Below the pieces are notes generated by a model, which searched no databases, was not told where the DNA came from, and saw nothing but the letters and a program-made list of their open reading frames with translations. This document shows positions 1 to 12,083 of a DNA stretch of 64,000 nt, one piece after another; position 1 is the stretch's first letter; the number at the start of each line of letters is the position of its first letter. The stretch covers positions 73,877,972 through 73,941,971 of the forward strand of contig OX439040.1 in assembly GCA_949317995.1 (NCBI GenBank), written 5' to 3'. The translations under genes were made by a program, and so were the position numbers. Source of the DNA: Acholoe squamosa (Eukaryota > Annelida > Polychaeta > Phyllodocida > Polynoidae).

Positions 1-1050
1 TATAACTTCCGGATTTTTTAAGACCATTTGGAGATGTATAGAATGGTTTATTATTTTGCTCTTAGCAAAAACGTCTTTGTGTAATTTTCAAGGAGATTCG
101 TCTCACTCCCTAAAATGGGGCTGTACCTCTAATATAGATATACTACATGGACTAATAAAATATAGTGTGTCATTCTTTAACATCTACCTGTGTATGCATA
201 AAACAATTGGGAGCCTAGGTACTACACATAAGTGTCCAGAAGGATTGATGTATGCTGGGGTAGGTTTAGAGGGAGATTCGTCTCACATCCTGTTTGGACA
301 TATAGGCATGAATAATTACCAGGCCTTTCATATTTAACCATCGCCTTTATGACTTCTAAGTACCTACATATCCAAGGAATAATGCATATGAATAGCAATT
401 CCCTGCTACGTACTAGGCCAGAGATATCACTATCATATGGGTGAAGGGGAATCGTCCCACTCCCAGGAGATTTGTCTCACGCCCTGCATGGGCAGGCATG
501 AATAACTACCAAGCCCTTCATATTTAACTATCCTCTTTATGGCCTCTAAGTGCCTACATATCAAGAGAATTAGGCGTGTGAATATCATTTCCCTACTACC
601 TCCCAGACCACAGATATCACTATCATATGAGTCTCACGCCCGGGAGATTCTTCTCACAGCCAGGAGATTCATCTCACACCCAGCAGGATATGACAGAACT
701 ACATAATGAGCAGCCTCTTCACCCTCATATGTGAATTAATCTATGTATCGAAATACCTGTTTCTCTCAATATATTTTCACCTTACTATCAATATGAAATC
801 GTTATATTTAAGACAAGAAGGTGATGAAGACATTTCAGGTATTTTCAATGTAGCACCAATTTACACCATTTTCTGTCAAACTAAAATATAAAGGAAATCA
901 GAGAAAATGTGGGTGTTCTATGGTTCATATCAGAGGGAAAGGTGTCTATTTTGATTACAAGTCAGAACATTTAGGCTTCATATAATGTTGTATGATGCAA
1001 AGGGATCGCTTTATGCACATGGCTAGGGCGTGAGATGAATCTCCCCCTCA
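1..1050. repeat. Tandem duplicated region with palindromic 15-mer motif
   Basis: About 190 bases are duplicated in tandem: the stretch from about 300 to 435 is repeated, diverged, from about 487 to 630, with shared landmarks such as 'cttcatatttaac' and 'agatatcactatcatatg'. A motif close to GGAGATTCGTCTCAC recurs near 90, 270, 465, 637 and 660 and once inverted near 1030. It contains the inverted repeat GAGA-ttcg-TCTC. No supported gene lies here; the short ORFs lack coding character. The function of the motif is unknown. Confidence 0.7.
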
Positions 1051-1845
1051 TTTTAGAGCCTGTTAAACCCTTCTTTGCCCCTGTGCTGTGCCTTCAGTTT
1101 TCATATTTAACCTACCCCCATATATGGATGTTATGAGCCAACCCATGCAGTATAAGCCCAAATAATATTTTACAGATGCTATGATATTAGTTTTTAGGTC
1201 CCAGCCTGCCCAAATGACGACAAGTGGTGCCTATTGTCCATAGATACGCAACATACCTACACAAAGTATATACATCTACATACACATCATATAAAACATA
1301 CGTCAGCACTAGCTCACACACGTCTTCACTCCATTATTAGATCATCAAAGGGTAGGTGGAAGAAAAAAAAAAGTTCCAGCAGGATCAAAGTCGGCTTTTG
1401 ATAGCTTTTAGAAAAGAGCTCTAATCCCTATGATCACAGAGATCCTCACTTGGTAGGGTATCTATAAATCTGATTTCACCTGCCCTCCTCAGGTAAACCA
1501 AACACGCAATTACACACCCCCTGTTAGCAAGGGGAGAAGTAAAAATTAAGGAATCTCATAATACCTTAACGAGAGAGCCTACCTCACACCTGTAAAGTGG
1601 ATTAAGCTAATTATCACAGTTTTAACTCTATTTAATCCCACCAAAATACAGTTATCACAACACCTTTCCACCTGTTTTATGTCGACAGATCTAAAAGATA
1701 AGTCGCTACACAGAATGAAAGCAAACACCCCTAATTTCACCAAATACACTTGTCACAGCGCCTTTCCTCCTGTTTGATGTTAACAAATTCATAAGGCTCA
1801 TGCTGATAAGGCTCTACACAGAAAGGAAAAGGTGGTGGTAAGTAT
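1051..1845. other. Non-coding upstream region with duplicated segments
   Basis: No gene was recognised. Two related stretches (about 1600-1700 and 1720-1830) share 'ttatcacaacacctttcc'-like and 'gctacacagaa'-like blocks. A similar 'gattatcacagctttta' block occurs at about 60,333, ahead of the third related promoter. This looks like duplicated upstream promoter sequence of the family described at 1,873, 2,837 and 60,431. Confidence 0.5.
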
Positions 1846-1846
1846 C

Positions 1847-1880
1847 CAGCTGGAAATATGCTTAGATCTCCCTATATAAA
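1847..1880 (+). promoter_or_regulatory. TATA promoter of the death-fold gene
   Basis: CAGCTGGAAA at 1847 is followed by TATATAAA at 1873-1880. The same pair, about 26 bases apart, occurs at 2811/2837 ahead of the BIR gene, and a weaker version lies at about 60,396/60,431. The downstream leader is pyrimidine/CACC rich in both coding cases, so promoter and 5' UTR appear to be shared between genes with unrelated domains. Confidence 0.65.
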
Positions 1881-2045
1881 GCAGCCCAATTTCTCTTGGA
1901 AGGATATATCACTGCTGACCACTACAACTACCGCGCCTACCACCACTGCCTTTACCATCACCAGCACCACCTACCCGCCGGCTGCCTGCCTACCTGCCCG
2001 CCTACCGACCTTCATCAAGTGATTTCTGAAGTTTATGCAGACGAG

Positions 2046-2707
2046 ATGAGTCTTGAAAATAATCCCTCCCTATCTGACTCTGATGTATGTGAAGTGAGTG
2101 CACAGGATATCGCATGTGAAATGAAATTTACATATAGCGATCGTTTGCTTCATGATATAGGAAGACTGTTAGTTGGATCTTGGAAGAAATTGGGAATCTA
2201 CTTGGACATCCCCTATGAGTGTCTGGAGGAGATGGTCATTATCAAGACGGTGCAGGATATGTGTATGGAGATGTTCCAAACTTGTTGGTCTAAAACTACG
2301 TCTCATGCCAGATGGGGAGAACTCCACCACGCCTACATGAGTGTTCATCGACAAGATCTTCAGTCACAGAGCTTTTTCAAGATGTACAAATGGATTACAA
2401 CAACCCTGACCAGTTTTTAATGGAGAGGTACTTTGTCACCATGTCTGAATCTCTATTCAGGGAGTGGAAAGATATGGGGATGTATTTAGGCTTGACGTCT
2501 GAAAAGCTAAATAGAATTGCTCAACAACTGGAACAAGATATGTCTCTCCATGCCTTCAAAGTGTTGAAAATGTGGCAAGCTAAACCCACCAGTACACATC
2601 ATCAGCTCATTCGAGTGCTGATGGATGACATGAGGAGGTTTGATGTGGCCAGATATATATTGCTTCACTTTGAAAGCAAAGAAAAAGAGATGATACGTGG
2701 AGAGTAA
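2046..2707 (+). pseudogene. Tandem death-fold domain protein, split by a frameshift
   Basis: The first ATG after the TATA box is at 2046 and opens a frame to the stop at 2420. It holds a death-fold-like helical domain: the WKKLG motif near residue 41, then an acidic helix, CWSKTT, WGELHHAY and a terminal RQDL. A second frame, open to 2707, carries a related domain: WKDMGMYLGL, then LKMWQAKP, LIRVLMDDMRRFDVA. Both match the usual death-domain pattern (W..LG..L......I, later a W and an L..AL...DVA ending). The two frames overlap at 2312-2420, so one indel or slip near 2340-2380 separates what looks like one two-domain protein. Death-fold proteins are adaptors in apoptosis and innate signalling. 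The next gene encodes a BIR domain with a related promoter. The break could be decay, a sequencing error or real frameshifting. Confidence 0.55.
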
Positions 2708-2810
2708 TTGTGGAAGGGCGTGGTGAATTATGTAAAGGAGTCGGAGGTGTGCACCATGGGAATCACATCTTAAGTTGCTACACAGGAACGTGGTGGAGAC
2801 GGAGAGTATG

Positions 2811-2844
2811 CAGCTGGAAAGGGGATTAAGTACATCTATATAAA
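2811..2844 (+). promoter_or_regulatory. TATA promoter of the BIR gene
   Basis: CAGCTGGAAA (2811-2820) and TATATAAA (2837-2844) repeat the arrangement ahead of the death-fold gene. A 'gtggtgg...gagtatg' block upstream also resembles it. The leader to the ATG at 2975 includes a short (CTAC)n run. Confidence 0.65.
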
Positions 2845-2974
2845 CCACTTACGTCACATCTCTGCTGTCTCATTTACCACCTCGCCTACCACTGATCGTC
2901 CACACTCGACACAGCTACTACTACCGTCGTCACTGCTCACACCACGTTACCTACCTACCTACCTACCTAAGAGA

Positions 2975-3412
2975 ATGGCCAAGTATGTACGTTTCGTCGA
3001 TTTGTCAAGGAGACTCAACACTTTCGACACAATTATGTGGAATAAACCCTGTGCTTTCACAGAGAAACTTGCCACACATGGATTCTTTTACATCGTAGGT
3101 AAGGACCTTGTTCAATGCTACCAATGTGGAGTCGCTATACACACATGGTTAGAAAGTGACGACATCGCCGTGGAGCATTTCAGACATTCTCCTACCTGCC
3201 TGTTGGCCTTGGAAGGTATGAATCTAAGTCCACAGAGCAAAATTTTGCTGACGGAAATGTTGAAGAAATTGAACTTTCTGGACTACGAGTTGCAGCTTTT
3301 CAGAATGAAGTGTGGAGGAGTTTTTCCTTTTGAACAAACAACTTCTGTGTTTTCTAACGCTGTAACGTCCACAATGAATCTCGATTCATGTATAGATAAG
3401 ACACCAAGATAG
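2975..3412 (+). CDS. Single-BIR (inhibitor-of-apoptosis repeat) protein
   Basis: This is an intact single-exon ORF of 145 codons starting at an ATG preceded by GAGA. Residues about 12-83 form a BIR domain. It has the leading Arg-Leu plus Phe-Asp, a TEKLATHGFFY-like core, then CYQC, W and DD, and the zinc ligands spaced C-x2-C-x16-H-x6-C exactly as in BIR domains. No RING, UBA or second BIR follows; the last 60 residues are not recognised. BIR domains bind caspases or IAP-binding-motif proteins, so an anti-apoptotic role is plausible but inferred. It sits just downstream of the death-fold locus and has a related promoter. Single-exon BIR-only genes occur as retrocopies in invertebrates and in some large DNA viruses, so either origin is possible. 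Confidence 0.85.
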   Translation: MAKYVRFVDLSRRLNTFDTIMWNKPCAFTEKLATHGFFYIVGKDLVQCYQCGVAIHTWLESDDIAVEHFRHSPTCLLALEGMNLSPQSKILLTEMLKKLNFLDYELQLFRMKCGGVFPFEQTTSVFSNAVTSTMNLDSCIDKTPR

Positions 3413-3527
3413 TTTGTATGTGAAAAAAAAATGAAATGAAATTATGACAAATACAAGGTGGAATGTGTATTACTCCATATGTGGGTTCTATTGTATTTCT
3501 ATTTAATATTTAACTACCTTATGTAAA

Positions 3528-3575
3528 TTTTACTTTTAGTAAACCCGCCCTATCCAAGGGACAGGTTTACTAAAA
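3528..3575. repeat. Long hairpin with 13-bp perfect arms
   Basis: CTTTTAGTAAACC and its reverse complement GGTTTACTAAAAG flank a short centre that itself pairs (CCCTATCCAAGGG). The next 100 bases are C-rich and T-rich low-complexity sequence. It may be a transcript 3' hairpin or the end of a small transposon. Confidence 0.6.
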
Positions 3576-3714
3576 GAAAAAAAAGGGGCCCCACCCACCC
3601 ACCCAAGGCCCCCCCAACCCAAACCAATTGTTCCCCCCAACGGCCCCCCAACCCAAGGGCCCCCGTCCCCTCCCCAAATATTTCCCTTTTTTTGTGTTTT
3701 TTGTTGTTGTTTTT

Positions 3715-4310
3715 TTTTGGCAAGCTCTCAGCTTGCCTTTTTTTATTTATATAAAAAATATCTCACTATAGTCACACCCTCATCTACATAATAAACCACA
3801 CCTCTTTATGCTAATAAGGTCACGTAACTAATTGCTTGCTGCATACAGCTGACTAACGGTATGATGTGTGGATAGCCAGCCAACCAACCAATCAGAGGTC
3901 ACCATTTTGGCAAAGATTTTCTTAAAAAAAATAGAGTCACATCACCAAATCTTTCAAATTTCCCACCAAAATGACGACCTCTGATTGGTCCATTCAAATT
4001 CACCTGACCTTATTTGCATAATAGAGGTCACGTGACCTAAACAGCCAGCCAATCAGAGGGTGCCATTTTGGCGGCACACCACAGGGGGTTTGGGTCACAT
4101 GACTATTTTGAATTTCCCGCCAAAAGGGAGGGTTCTGATTGGTCCATTTTGGTGCCACACCACAGGGGGCTAGGTCATGTGACCCCACATTTGAATTTCC
4201 CACCAAAAGGGAGGCCTCTGATTGACTGCATCCCCAGTGAGTAATATCCTTAGATTAGCTATAGTCCCATTCCAATACATACTATACTACTGTAAGTATA
4301 TGTACATGTA
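3715..4310 (+). repeat. Dispersed repeat, copy 1
   Basis: It begins with the small hairpin GGCAAGCT-ctc-AGCTTGCC. It continues with blocks of 'ttgcataatag', 'ggtcacgtgacc' and 'ccaatcagagg', and ends at 'ctatagtcccattccaatac'. A diverged copy in reverse orientation lies at about 58,365-59,060. There is no coding capacity. CACGTG-centred palindromes and octamer-like ATTTGCATAA words are frequent. It is probably a non-autonomous mobile repeat. Confidence 0.65.
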
Positions 4311-4640
4311 TGCTTCATATCTAAAAATCTGTAGACTGACACGCAGGATTGTATGTCACAAGTATTATTATTATTAAAATTTGATGAAGTTGTGAGTAAA
4401 TTGCAGAAGACTGATGTGTATGGTAAAGGTTATACACCGTGGACCATCATTAACGAATGTGAACAATTTAAATAAAAACCCTTGGAGATGAATTACCCAG
4501 TCGTGTCTTCTTTCCCAAAGGGCCAGTGGGACTTAGACATGGTTCTACCTCTTGACGCTAGCCAATAGATTCCCCTATATAGTAATTTAAATACGAGTGG
4601 AGATTGGAGGAGGATTGTAAATTAATTGGTGGAAAACTCA
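4311..4640. other. Non-coding AT-rich stretch
   Basis: I see no gene, no LTR end and no clear repeat here. The expected 3' LTR of element B, which would resemble 33,596-34,022, is not visible, so element B appears truncated on this side. Confidence 0.4.
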
Positions 4641-4655
4641 AGTACTAACTATATT

Positions 4656-7247
4656 TTATTTTGAGAAAAACTTTAGCACATAGAACCCCTCTTTTCCCCT
4701 CCGCCTGTAATAGCCCACTCCTGCCGAGACTTTTTTATTCTTAACATCCTTCTCAATTACTTCCACCACAATCTTCTTCTTCCTTCTCCTCTTCCAAGTA
4801 CCTAACATAGGCATTTTTCTCGGATTCTTCCTTTTCCTTTTAGATACCACACCACAACTTTGTCTGGAACCATTCCCGAGCCTTCCTCCTCATCCTTCAT
4901 ATCAGGTAAATATACGGGTAAATCCACAATCTCAGGTAACTCCATAACATTCAGACCTATTCCATACATCTTCTGCTAATTTCCTACCCCTATATGGTCT
5001 CAACACTTCCACATGACATCTTCTCACGTTACCATACAGACCTTTTATAAAGCAGGTAGTTTCTGAAATAATCTGAGTTATAACATGTGGGTCATCCCAA
5101 CTGGATACCACTTTTAATCAATCAAGGAGTTTATAGAACCGTAAGACTCTATCTCCAACCCTGGAAAATCTAAGCTTCAATCCAGTATTGTATCCCACCT
5201 TCTGTCATTTTGCTGATTTTTCCAATTGATTCCTATCAAGTTCATAAGCTTTCTTAAAATTATCCCTTAGAGACTCCACAAACATGATAGAACATGGAGT
5301 TTCCTGACTGACTCCAATCACACTAAATACCAAATATACTGGCATTATTATGTCTTCACCATAAACCAACATATTCGGCGTGCAGTTCGTGGAAGAATGC
5401 ACGGTACTGTTATATGCATGCACCACAAAATCACACTGGACATCCCAATCATCCTGATACTTACTTTACTAATGGTATCAGAACTTGCAACAAGGTGCTA
5501 TTGAACCTTTCTACCAAGCCATCCGACTGAGGATGATATGGATTTGTATGTGTCTTGCAGGTAGCCAGGTTATTGCACATTTCCTGAAACAAATCAGATT
5601 CGAATTCCCTTCCCTGATCACTGAACATTAGGGGAACCCCAAACTGCAACACCCAGCCTCTTACAAATGCTTCCGCACAAGTAACAGCTTTATGATCTTT
5701 CAAAGGAAACTTCTTCTTATATTTCGTATAATAATCACACACAACCATCATACAAGTGTTGTCCCTAGGGGTTGTAGTAAACCCACTAATGATATCAATA
5801 GCAATTCTGGCAAAACAAACTCAAAATAATTCCTGAATAAAAGCATTTTACCTAATCCCTCACTGGGTTTATTCTTACAACAGTCAGTGGCAATCGACCT
5901 TAGTAAATCCCCACTCATTCCTGGCCAATAGTATCTCCGGGAGAGTCTTTCCAGGGATCTACTCTTCCCAAAATGATCACTTGCCACATGGCAATAACAA
6001 TAATACATAATATCCCGATGCATAGCACCGGAATAACAATCTGAAGAACATTATTAGTTGGACTTATTTTCCACCTACATAAAATTCCATCTCTGACTTC
6101 CAACCCAGTCCATTGAGCTAGAAATCTTCTCATCTCCCTATTTTCCATACTGATAGCAGGCCTTATGGGTTTTATTCCAAGTGAAACTGTTTCAGGAGCT
6201 TCTTAACAGTGGGATCCTTATTCTGAAACTGACAAATAGTCTCAGGTGACCACTCAATCAGAGTTTCAGTATGATCCCTATAAGGTATTCTTACATCTGC
6301 AATGACTGCATTATGCTGACCACACTCATCACAATCGTCCTGCTTACACTTCTTAATTGGCCTCCTACTTAGGGCATCAGCGTTAATGTGCTTAGCTTCT
6401 GACCTATGCCATCATAGCTTCAAACATTGCTGGTGCATTACACAAGCCAAACCTAAGGCATCTAAAGTTTCAACAATCCTCGGAAGAGGATATGAGTTCT
6501 TCTTAGTCATGCCATTAAACTTCCTATGATCCACACAAAACCGATACTCCCATCCTTCTTAGTAGTCATGACAACAGGGCTGGACCAGGGACTAGTACTA
6601 GGGACTATCACTCCCTTTTCCAGCTGGTCAAAAATCTCATTTTCACATATTATCTTCATCTTCAGAGGCAAACGTCTATACGGAATCTTAAAGGGTTCAG
6701 CATCTCCGCTATTGATATGGTGTAAAACCTTATGATTCCGCCTTAACCAAATGCATCCTCATACTTTCGTAAGAAATTCCGAACTTCCATTTTCTGATGA
6801 CTATTTTCCAAAGAAGAGTCCTCAACAATCTTATCTAGCTGTTCATCCAGTTTCATCTTTCCTGACGGACGCGTTTCTTCATCAGGCTTGTTGACTGAAT
6901 CATTTACTGTATTCACCAGGGTTACTGCTCCAATTGCAGAACCTTTTTTGAGGTAGATAGTCTCCCCTCCCCAGGTTCATGACAGGCAGCACATTCCAAA
7001 ATGGATTCCTACCAGGGTATCCACAGATTCCAATCCTATACTAGCCAAGTGGACAGTATCGGGCTCAAACAAACTCTCCTGCCCTTTCAGAGATCTATCA
7101 GTAGTGCACAGCACGTCACAGGAGACCCCCGGAGGTATCTTGACTGTCTCACAACCCACTTAGCAGAAAAACGTTTTTTTGACGTAAAAGAAAACATTTT
7201 ATTTTGGTTCCTAAGTTTGCAAAACCTTTTTACATGTAAAACATAAA
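4656..7247 (-). pseudogene. pol: Element B pol remnant (RT and integrase)
   Basis: Broken Ty3/Gypsy-type pol on the minus strand. Near 7,160-6,980 is a pol segment upstream of RT. RT sequence follows at about 6,740-6,400 with SPW..PVVM, a KKDG and a CVDHRKFN motif. It then jumps to an ..AMFEAMMA-like segment, so the RT centre including the catalytic box is deleted. The zinc-binding HHCC part of integrase is around 6,010-5,860. The catalytic core is at 5,751-5,461, with D in VCDYYTKY, D in SDQGREF and E in DGLVERFN. A C-terminal integrase segment (PNMLVYGED) lies at 5,426-5,205, then a lysine-rich tail. Several stops and shifts break it. It belongs with the gag and protease remnants further right. 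Confidence 0.75.
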
Positions 7248-7250
7248 ACA

Positions 7251-7283
7251 TACAACCTGTTTATTGTACAGTTTCCTGATAGG
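7251..7283. repeat. 33-bp direct repeat flanking an element A fragment
   Basis: The stretch starting ACATACAACCTG and ending TTTCCTGAT occurs here and again at 9005-9037, bracketing the element A gag fragment (7,284-9,004). It occurs once more at 15,741. It is element B sequence duplicated at the insertion or recombination point. Confidence 0.8.
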
Positions 7284-9004
7284 AGAGGGAGAGGATCCTC
7301 AGTCAACAATTGGCAGAGAGGAATGCGGCAATAGACACCCAGCAGAAGGCCCTAGATAGACAACAGCAACAGATAGCAGACGTCATGAAGTTGGTATCAT
7401 CCCAGACCTCACAGCCTCCCACACTCACCACCACACCTGTCGTCACACCATCTGCCTCTGGATCCAAGGATGATGTCATAATCTCCATGGTGTCCAACAT
7501 GACCAAGCTCATAGACAGACAACAATATGACGACAGGAAGATCAGGCAACATGAGGTAACCAAACCCAAAACTTTTTCTCACCCATCACCACTCATGTCA
7601 ACAGCATTATTTATCGACCACAAATTCCCAGAATATCTGAAGGACAAGTACAAAGTAACAGACAGTGACACCATGGTAACATATTTACCCAAGTACCTTG
7701 AAGGACAAGCACTGGCTTGGTTTGAATCCTTCAAGGAAAGTGCCACACCTGATAAGTTGACATGGACCAATGTAGTGCATGAACTAAAAGAGTATTTTGC
7801 TACTCGAGACAATATCATCTCCAGGACTGCACTACGTGCACAAAAGGTAGATGAACCTATCCTAGACTATGCATGCCATATTAGAAAAGTGTGTAATGCC
7901 CAACGCCTAGACGATGAAACCTTAAGTAGAACATTTACCCAAGGCATGAGGCCCTGGATCTCTGTAGCTCTTGAAACAAGAAAATAGACTCATTTGATTA
8001 AGCCCTAGACCTAGCCTTAGAGGTTGAAACCCAAGATAGATCTCGGAAAACAAGGGATGAGGAGTCTAACCCACAGTCTACTAAGAAAAAGGTCCAGGAA
8101 GTCACCACCAGTTCAGAAGAAGATGTTAACCTAATGTCTAGTGCCCATGTAAGGCAGCAGGAAGCTAAGGCTGTATCCAAAGATCCTACCAATAGATATA
8201 GAGGAAATAAATATGACCCCAACTACCGCTCCAGTAGAGGTAGAGGTAGAGGGGGCAACAACAACAACCGGGGGGGGGGTCACAACAGTAGAAAAGACAA
8301 CAGCTCATCCAACTCCAACAATGGTAACTCTTCATACAGTGATAGGAGATCCCATAATAACCAAGGATCCAACAGTAGGAGCCATAGTCCACATAGGAAC
8401 TACAACAGTGGATCCTACAACAACGATGGTTCCTACAACAACCAGGGTTCCAACAACTTTGGATCCTATAATAACCAAGGATCCAACAGCAGAACCCATA
8501 GTCCACATAGGAACTACAACAGTGGATCCTACAACAACAATGGTGCCTACAACAACCAGGGATCCAACAACTCTGGATCCTACAACAACCAGGGTTCTAA
8601 CTCTGGTCACTACAGCAACTCTGGTCAATATAACCAGGGTTCCAACTCACATCAGGAGGATTACAAACCCAACACAAGAGGTTACCAGGGGAACCAACAG
8701 AGTAACCCCCACATACCACCTCATGTGATGGACCAAATCTCCAAGCTTCTGGTGGCAAACATCACAATCACCCCACAGAACCAGGAAAACTAGGATGTCA
8801 CAGTGCCGATGGGCCAGTGCACTGTGACACCCCAAACACAAACAATCACTCAGGATTAACAAAAATTCAACCAGAGACAATTGCTAGTGCCAATCTACCA
8901 TCTAACAGACAGAGACGTCCATCAGTGATACACATCACCCCACCAGATTCATCATCAAAGGATACAGGTGAGAGTACCAAGCTTTCTATTGTACTTCTTC
9001 AAAA
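7284..9004 (+). pseudogene. gag: Element A gag fragment, unit 0 of the hybrid array
   Basis: This is an internal piece of element A gag that starts in mid-coiled-coil (frame open from 7,310) and lacks LTR and leader. It contains the capsid-like domain (LAWFES, then YFATRDNI and DEPILDYACHI) to a stop at 7,985. The Arg-Gly/Asn-rich nucleocapsid-like part follows at 8,134-8,793. It then joins element B DNA at the same base as the copy ending at 15,740. A run of 10 G at about 8,270 lies in the RGG region. Confidence 0.8.
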
Positions 9005-12000
9005 ACATACAACCTGTTTATTGTACAGTTTCCTGATACTCAAAATACCTTTGCTCGGGTTCAACTCAGCCTCAAAGAAACTCCAACCCGAGTATCCCAT
9101 CATCCTTCACCTCTGCTATTATCGGACAAAGAACAAATTCTTTCTGTTTAATCTCCGCCTTCATAAATGCCTTACCAAACACCTGCATGTCTACCAAGAA
9201 TTCCCCAGTCCTACCCTGAATAGTAACAGTCACATACCAGCTCCGACCTCCCAATGGGGAGGAATTCCAAGTAAACCAATCAAAATCTTCCGAAATGCCA
9301 AGATCCAACCCTTGTTATCTTATGTGCTTCAAACAAGAATAATCTGGGGGAAAGTGTGCCACACATACAGGTGTGAGTTCTTTTACCCACCCTTCCTCTT
9401 CCCTAGTTGTAACTGGTACACTCTCAATCTGCCGATTAACTGATTCACTAGGTTATCTGGACCTGGGGAGGGAGAGGTGATCAGCCTCTTCATTCATCCT
9501 GCCAGGCGTACTCATTCCCGATTGTTCAGGTGACTTACTGTGGACAGTATTTTGGCATACATTATTTCTCCGGGTCAAGTCATTTGCCACATCCTCAACC
9601 CTTTCTAATTTTCCGAATCACCTTCAACTTCCTCAACAACTGAAACATTCTGAGGTACTGGTTCAGGTGCCCGACAATTATATCCAATATGCCCCATCTT
9701 CTGACATTGTACTCTGGATTTATCAAACTGAGGCCTATTCCAAAGAAGGCTCTCAATCTCCTCCCTAAAAGACTTCATCATAGTCTCCATCATATTTTTC
9801 ATATCCATAGGTGACTCCTCGGTCTCTTTCTCCTGAGCAATCGTCTTACCCACTGGAGGTTTCTCTACCTTATTCTCAGTATCCCCCTTCTTGGGTTGAG
9901 TAGTAAAACTATGTCGAGGGATGAACTTTTTATTAATTCCTTTGGGAAATCTGATAGCCCAAATACTCTATAAGCACAATCCTGATAGTCCTTCTCTTTC
10001 GTAAAAATGGAAAACCAATCCCTCCAGGGTTCAGATCCATCGAAGGGTTTGATTTCTATCTGACTCTTCTTAGCTGATATCTCTCTACTCTGTAATCTCG
10101 TACACTGTTTAAACTCCAATCCAGCATTTGCTGTTCCTTACTCTTTCTACCACCCCCACTGGACCTTGAAGTGCCAAAGCATCCCAAATACACAAGTTTC
10201 GAGTTCGCCGTGAATGTCCCTAAAGCCGGTTGGTGGCACTGTAAATGACCGGAAGGAGGGGTTAGAAGATAGCCACAGGGAGTGGGGGGTGGGGTAACCG
10301 GGAGGCAGGCCAGGGGCAGAGGCAGGAGGAAGGTACACTCACTGTCTCACTAGGTCACTGTGTGTATCATTAAAGTCCTTCCAGCTATTATATCCAACCA
10401 GATATGACTTATCCATTCAAGGTACAGGACCATACATGCATGGTGTATACCTGTATGGATTCCCCATCAGATATTTGCATTAATGCCTTCAGCAGGAGGG
10501 TTTTAATTTCAGAGCTAGTACATTTCCTATATGGAAAATCTACTCCAACCCCTCTTTCCTGTGTACTCACAGGCTGGGAATCAGCGAAGTGAGCGTGGGA
10601 AAGCTAACTCGGAAGTCATGTATTCGCATTATTCGTATTGTCCCATCCTCTATCGCCATACATATTCTGATCAGTTCCCAGATTAGGTCTGATTCTCGAG
10701 TTAGGATTTTTAGTGGAGCTGTCAGTACACGGCTTGGGTTTCGGAGTATTATTGTTATTCTGATCAGTAGTTCTGATTTGTGTCTGACCTGAACCTCCAG
10801 AGATCTGATACCTGTTGTCAGATCATCCACCTGTTTGTTTGTTTGAAAACTAAACAAACAAACAAACCCGTGTGGAGGACATGGGCTGCCCCCTGGTGTC
10901 GATATACTGATACTCCCCATCGGTCATGAAAGTGGTGTCCTTCTGACCTACACTTACACATACATTCCGATCTCTGTCAGGTTGATACCTATCCCACACC
11001 ACATTCTTATCCGCATTGCCGTTCACAAAGGGACTATATCCCTTTTTCAGGATATGTTTCGGAATAAAGGTACAGATATCTGCCTGATCCTGTTCCCCAT
11101 CCAGTATACTACTTACATTCTGCTGTCCTACTTCCTCGGGTTCGTCACTCTCACTCTTCTCTGTTATCTCCAACCGACAGCAAATCTGAGGGATCTCATA
11201 GATCAGATCTTCACTCTCCTCATACAGAACTTGATTGTTCGCCTTAATATCCTGGATCAACTTATCGTTTTACCGGATATGATGTTCCTTAATTTGACAT
11301 ATTCGTCATTTTGTTTCTGAATAATTTCCTTATTCTTCTCATAAACTTCTTTCTGTGTTTGGATTTGAGCGTCCAAATCAGAAAGCTGGCTTTTGCCAGC
11401 CTCCAGCCCAATCTGATACTGACCTGCAGTCTGATCATGTTCATCAGTCTTTTCTTCTAAAGCAGCACAGATCTGATTTAACTGTTCATTAGTTTTCTCA
11501 AACCGCTGCACAGCTGAGTCATATTCAGATTCCTTCCCTCTTATCTGATCATCAATTTCCTTGAGCCGGAACCATTTGGTTGCCCTACTACATTTCAGTT
11601 CCTCAAGAATTCTTTCCAAATTTATTTTCTCCCTCTGTAAACTCCCATTTTCAGATACAAAATCAACAGAAGCTTCTAACTCTAATAATTGAGTTTTCTT
11701 ACGTTCATATTCTTCTTTCTGAAATTCTACTAACTTTTCACTACGCAACTTCTCTTGATCACATCTTCTTCCTGATTCCAGATGAGCCATCCGTTCAGTT
11801 TTGAATCCTCTCCTCCCCTCGGGGTACCTGTCAAACCCTAAAGCACCCATCAGAGCTGGCTGAGTTGACCCACCAGGATAAAAAATGGATTCCGAGAACA
11901 TAGCTGTACTTAGCTGATTCAGAAAAACTCCCTGATTGGACAAAGGCATGATGTGAATGGACTCTCTCCTCCTATGAGGTTCAGTCACTGGTAGCTAAGC

Positions 12001-12083
12001 CACCAGTACAGGACTACCAAAGGTCCCATTCCCGAACAATTCCAAATTCCTAATATTCGGAACCGTCTGATTGACTGCGAAGG
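9005..12083 (-). pseudogene. Element B gag-protease segment, copy 1
   Basis: Minus-strand element B coding remnants, in order. 11,988-11,257: a 240-residue frame rich in heptad-like Glu/Lys/Leu (coiled coil). 11,260-10,567: overlapping frames with an acidic region. 10,119-9,865: a gag core with IEIKPFDGS..W. 9,853-9,605: a degenerate zinc knuckle (CQKMGHIGYNC, one Cys missing). 9,308-9,072: an aspartic-protease fragment ending DDGILGLEFL. Relative to copy 2, about 108 bases are deleted inside the protease (around 9,188), removing the active-site segment. It ends on the right at the LTR of element A after AAGG. Confidence 0.75.

Noticed and set aside
4311-4640. 3' LTR of element B
   Set aside because: No stretch resembles 33,596-34,022; the element seems truncated here.
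8213-8728. Thr-Pro-rich and Val-rich frames overlapping gag in the three element A copies
   Set aside because: Low-complexity shadows of the Asn-Gln-Gly-Ser repeats in another frame or strand.
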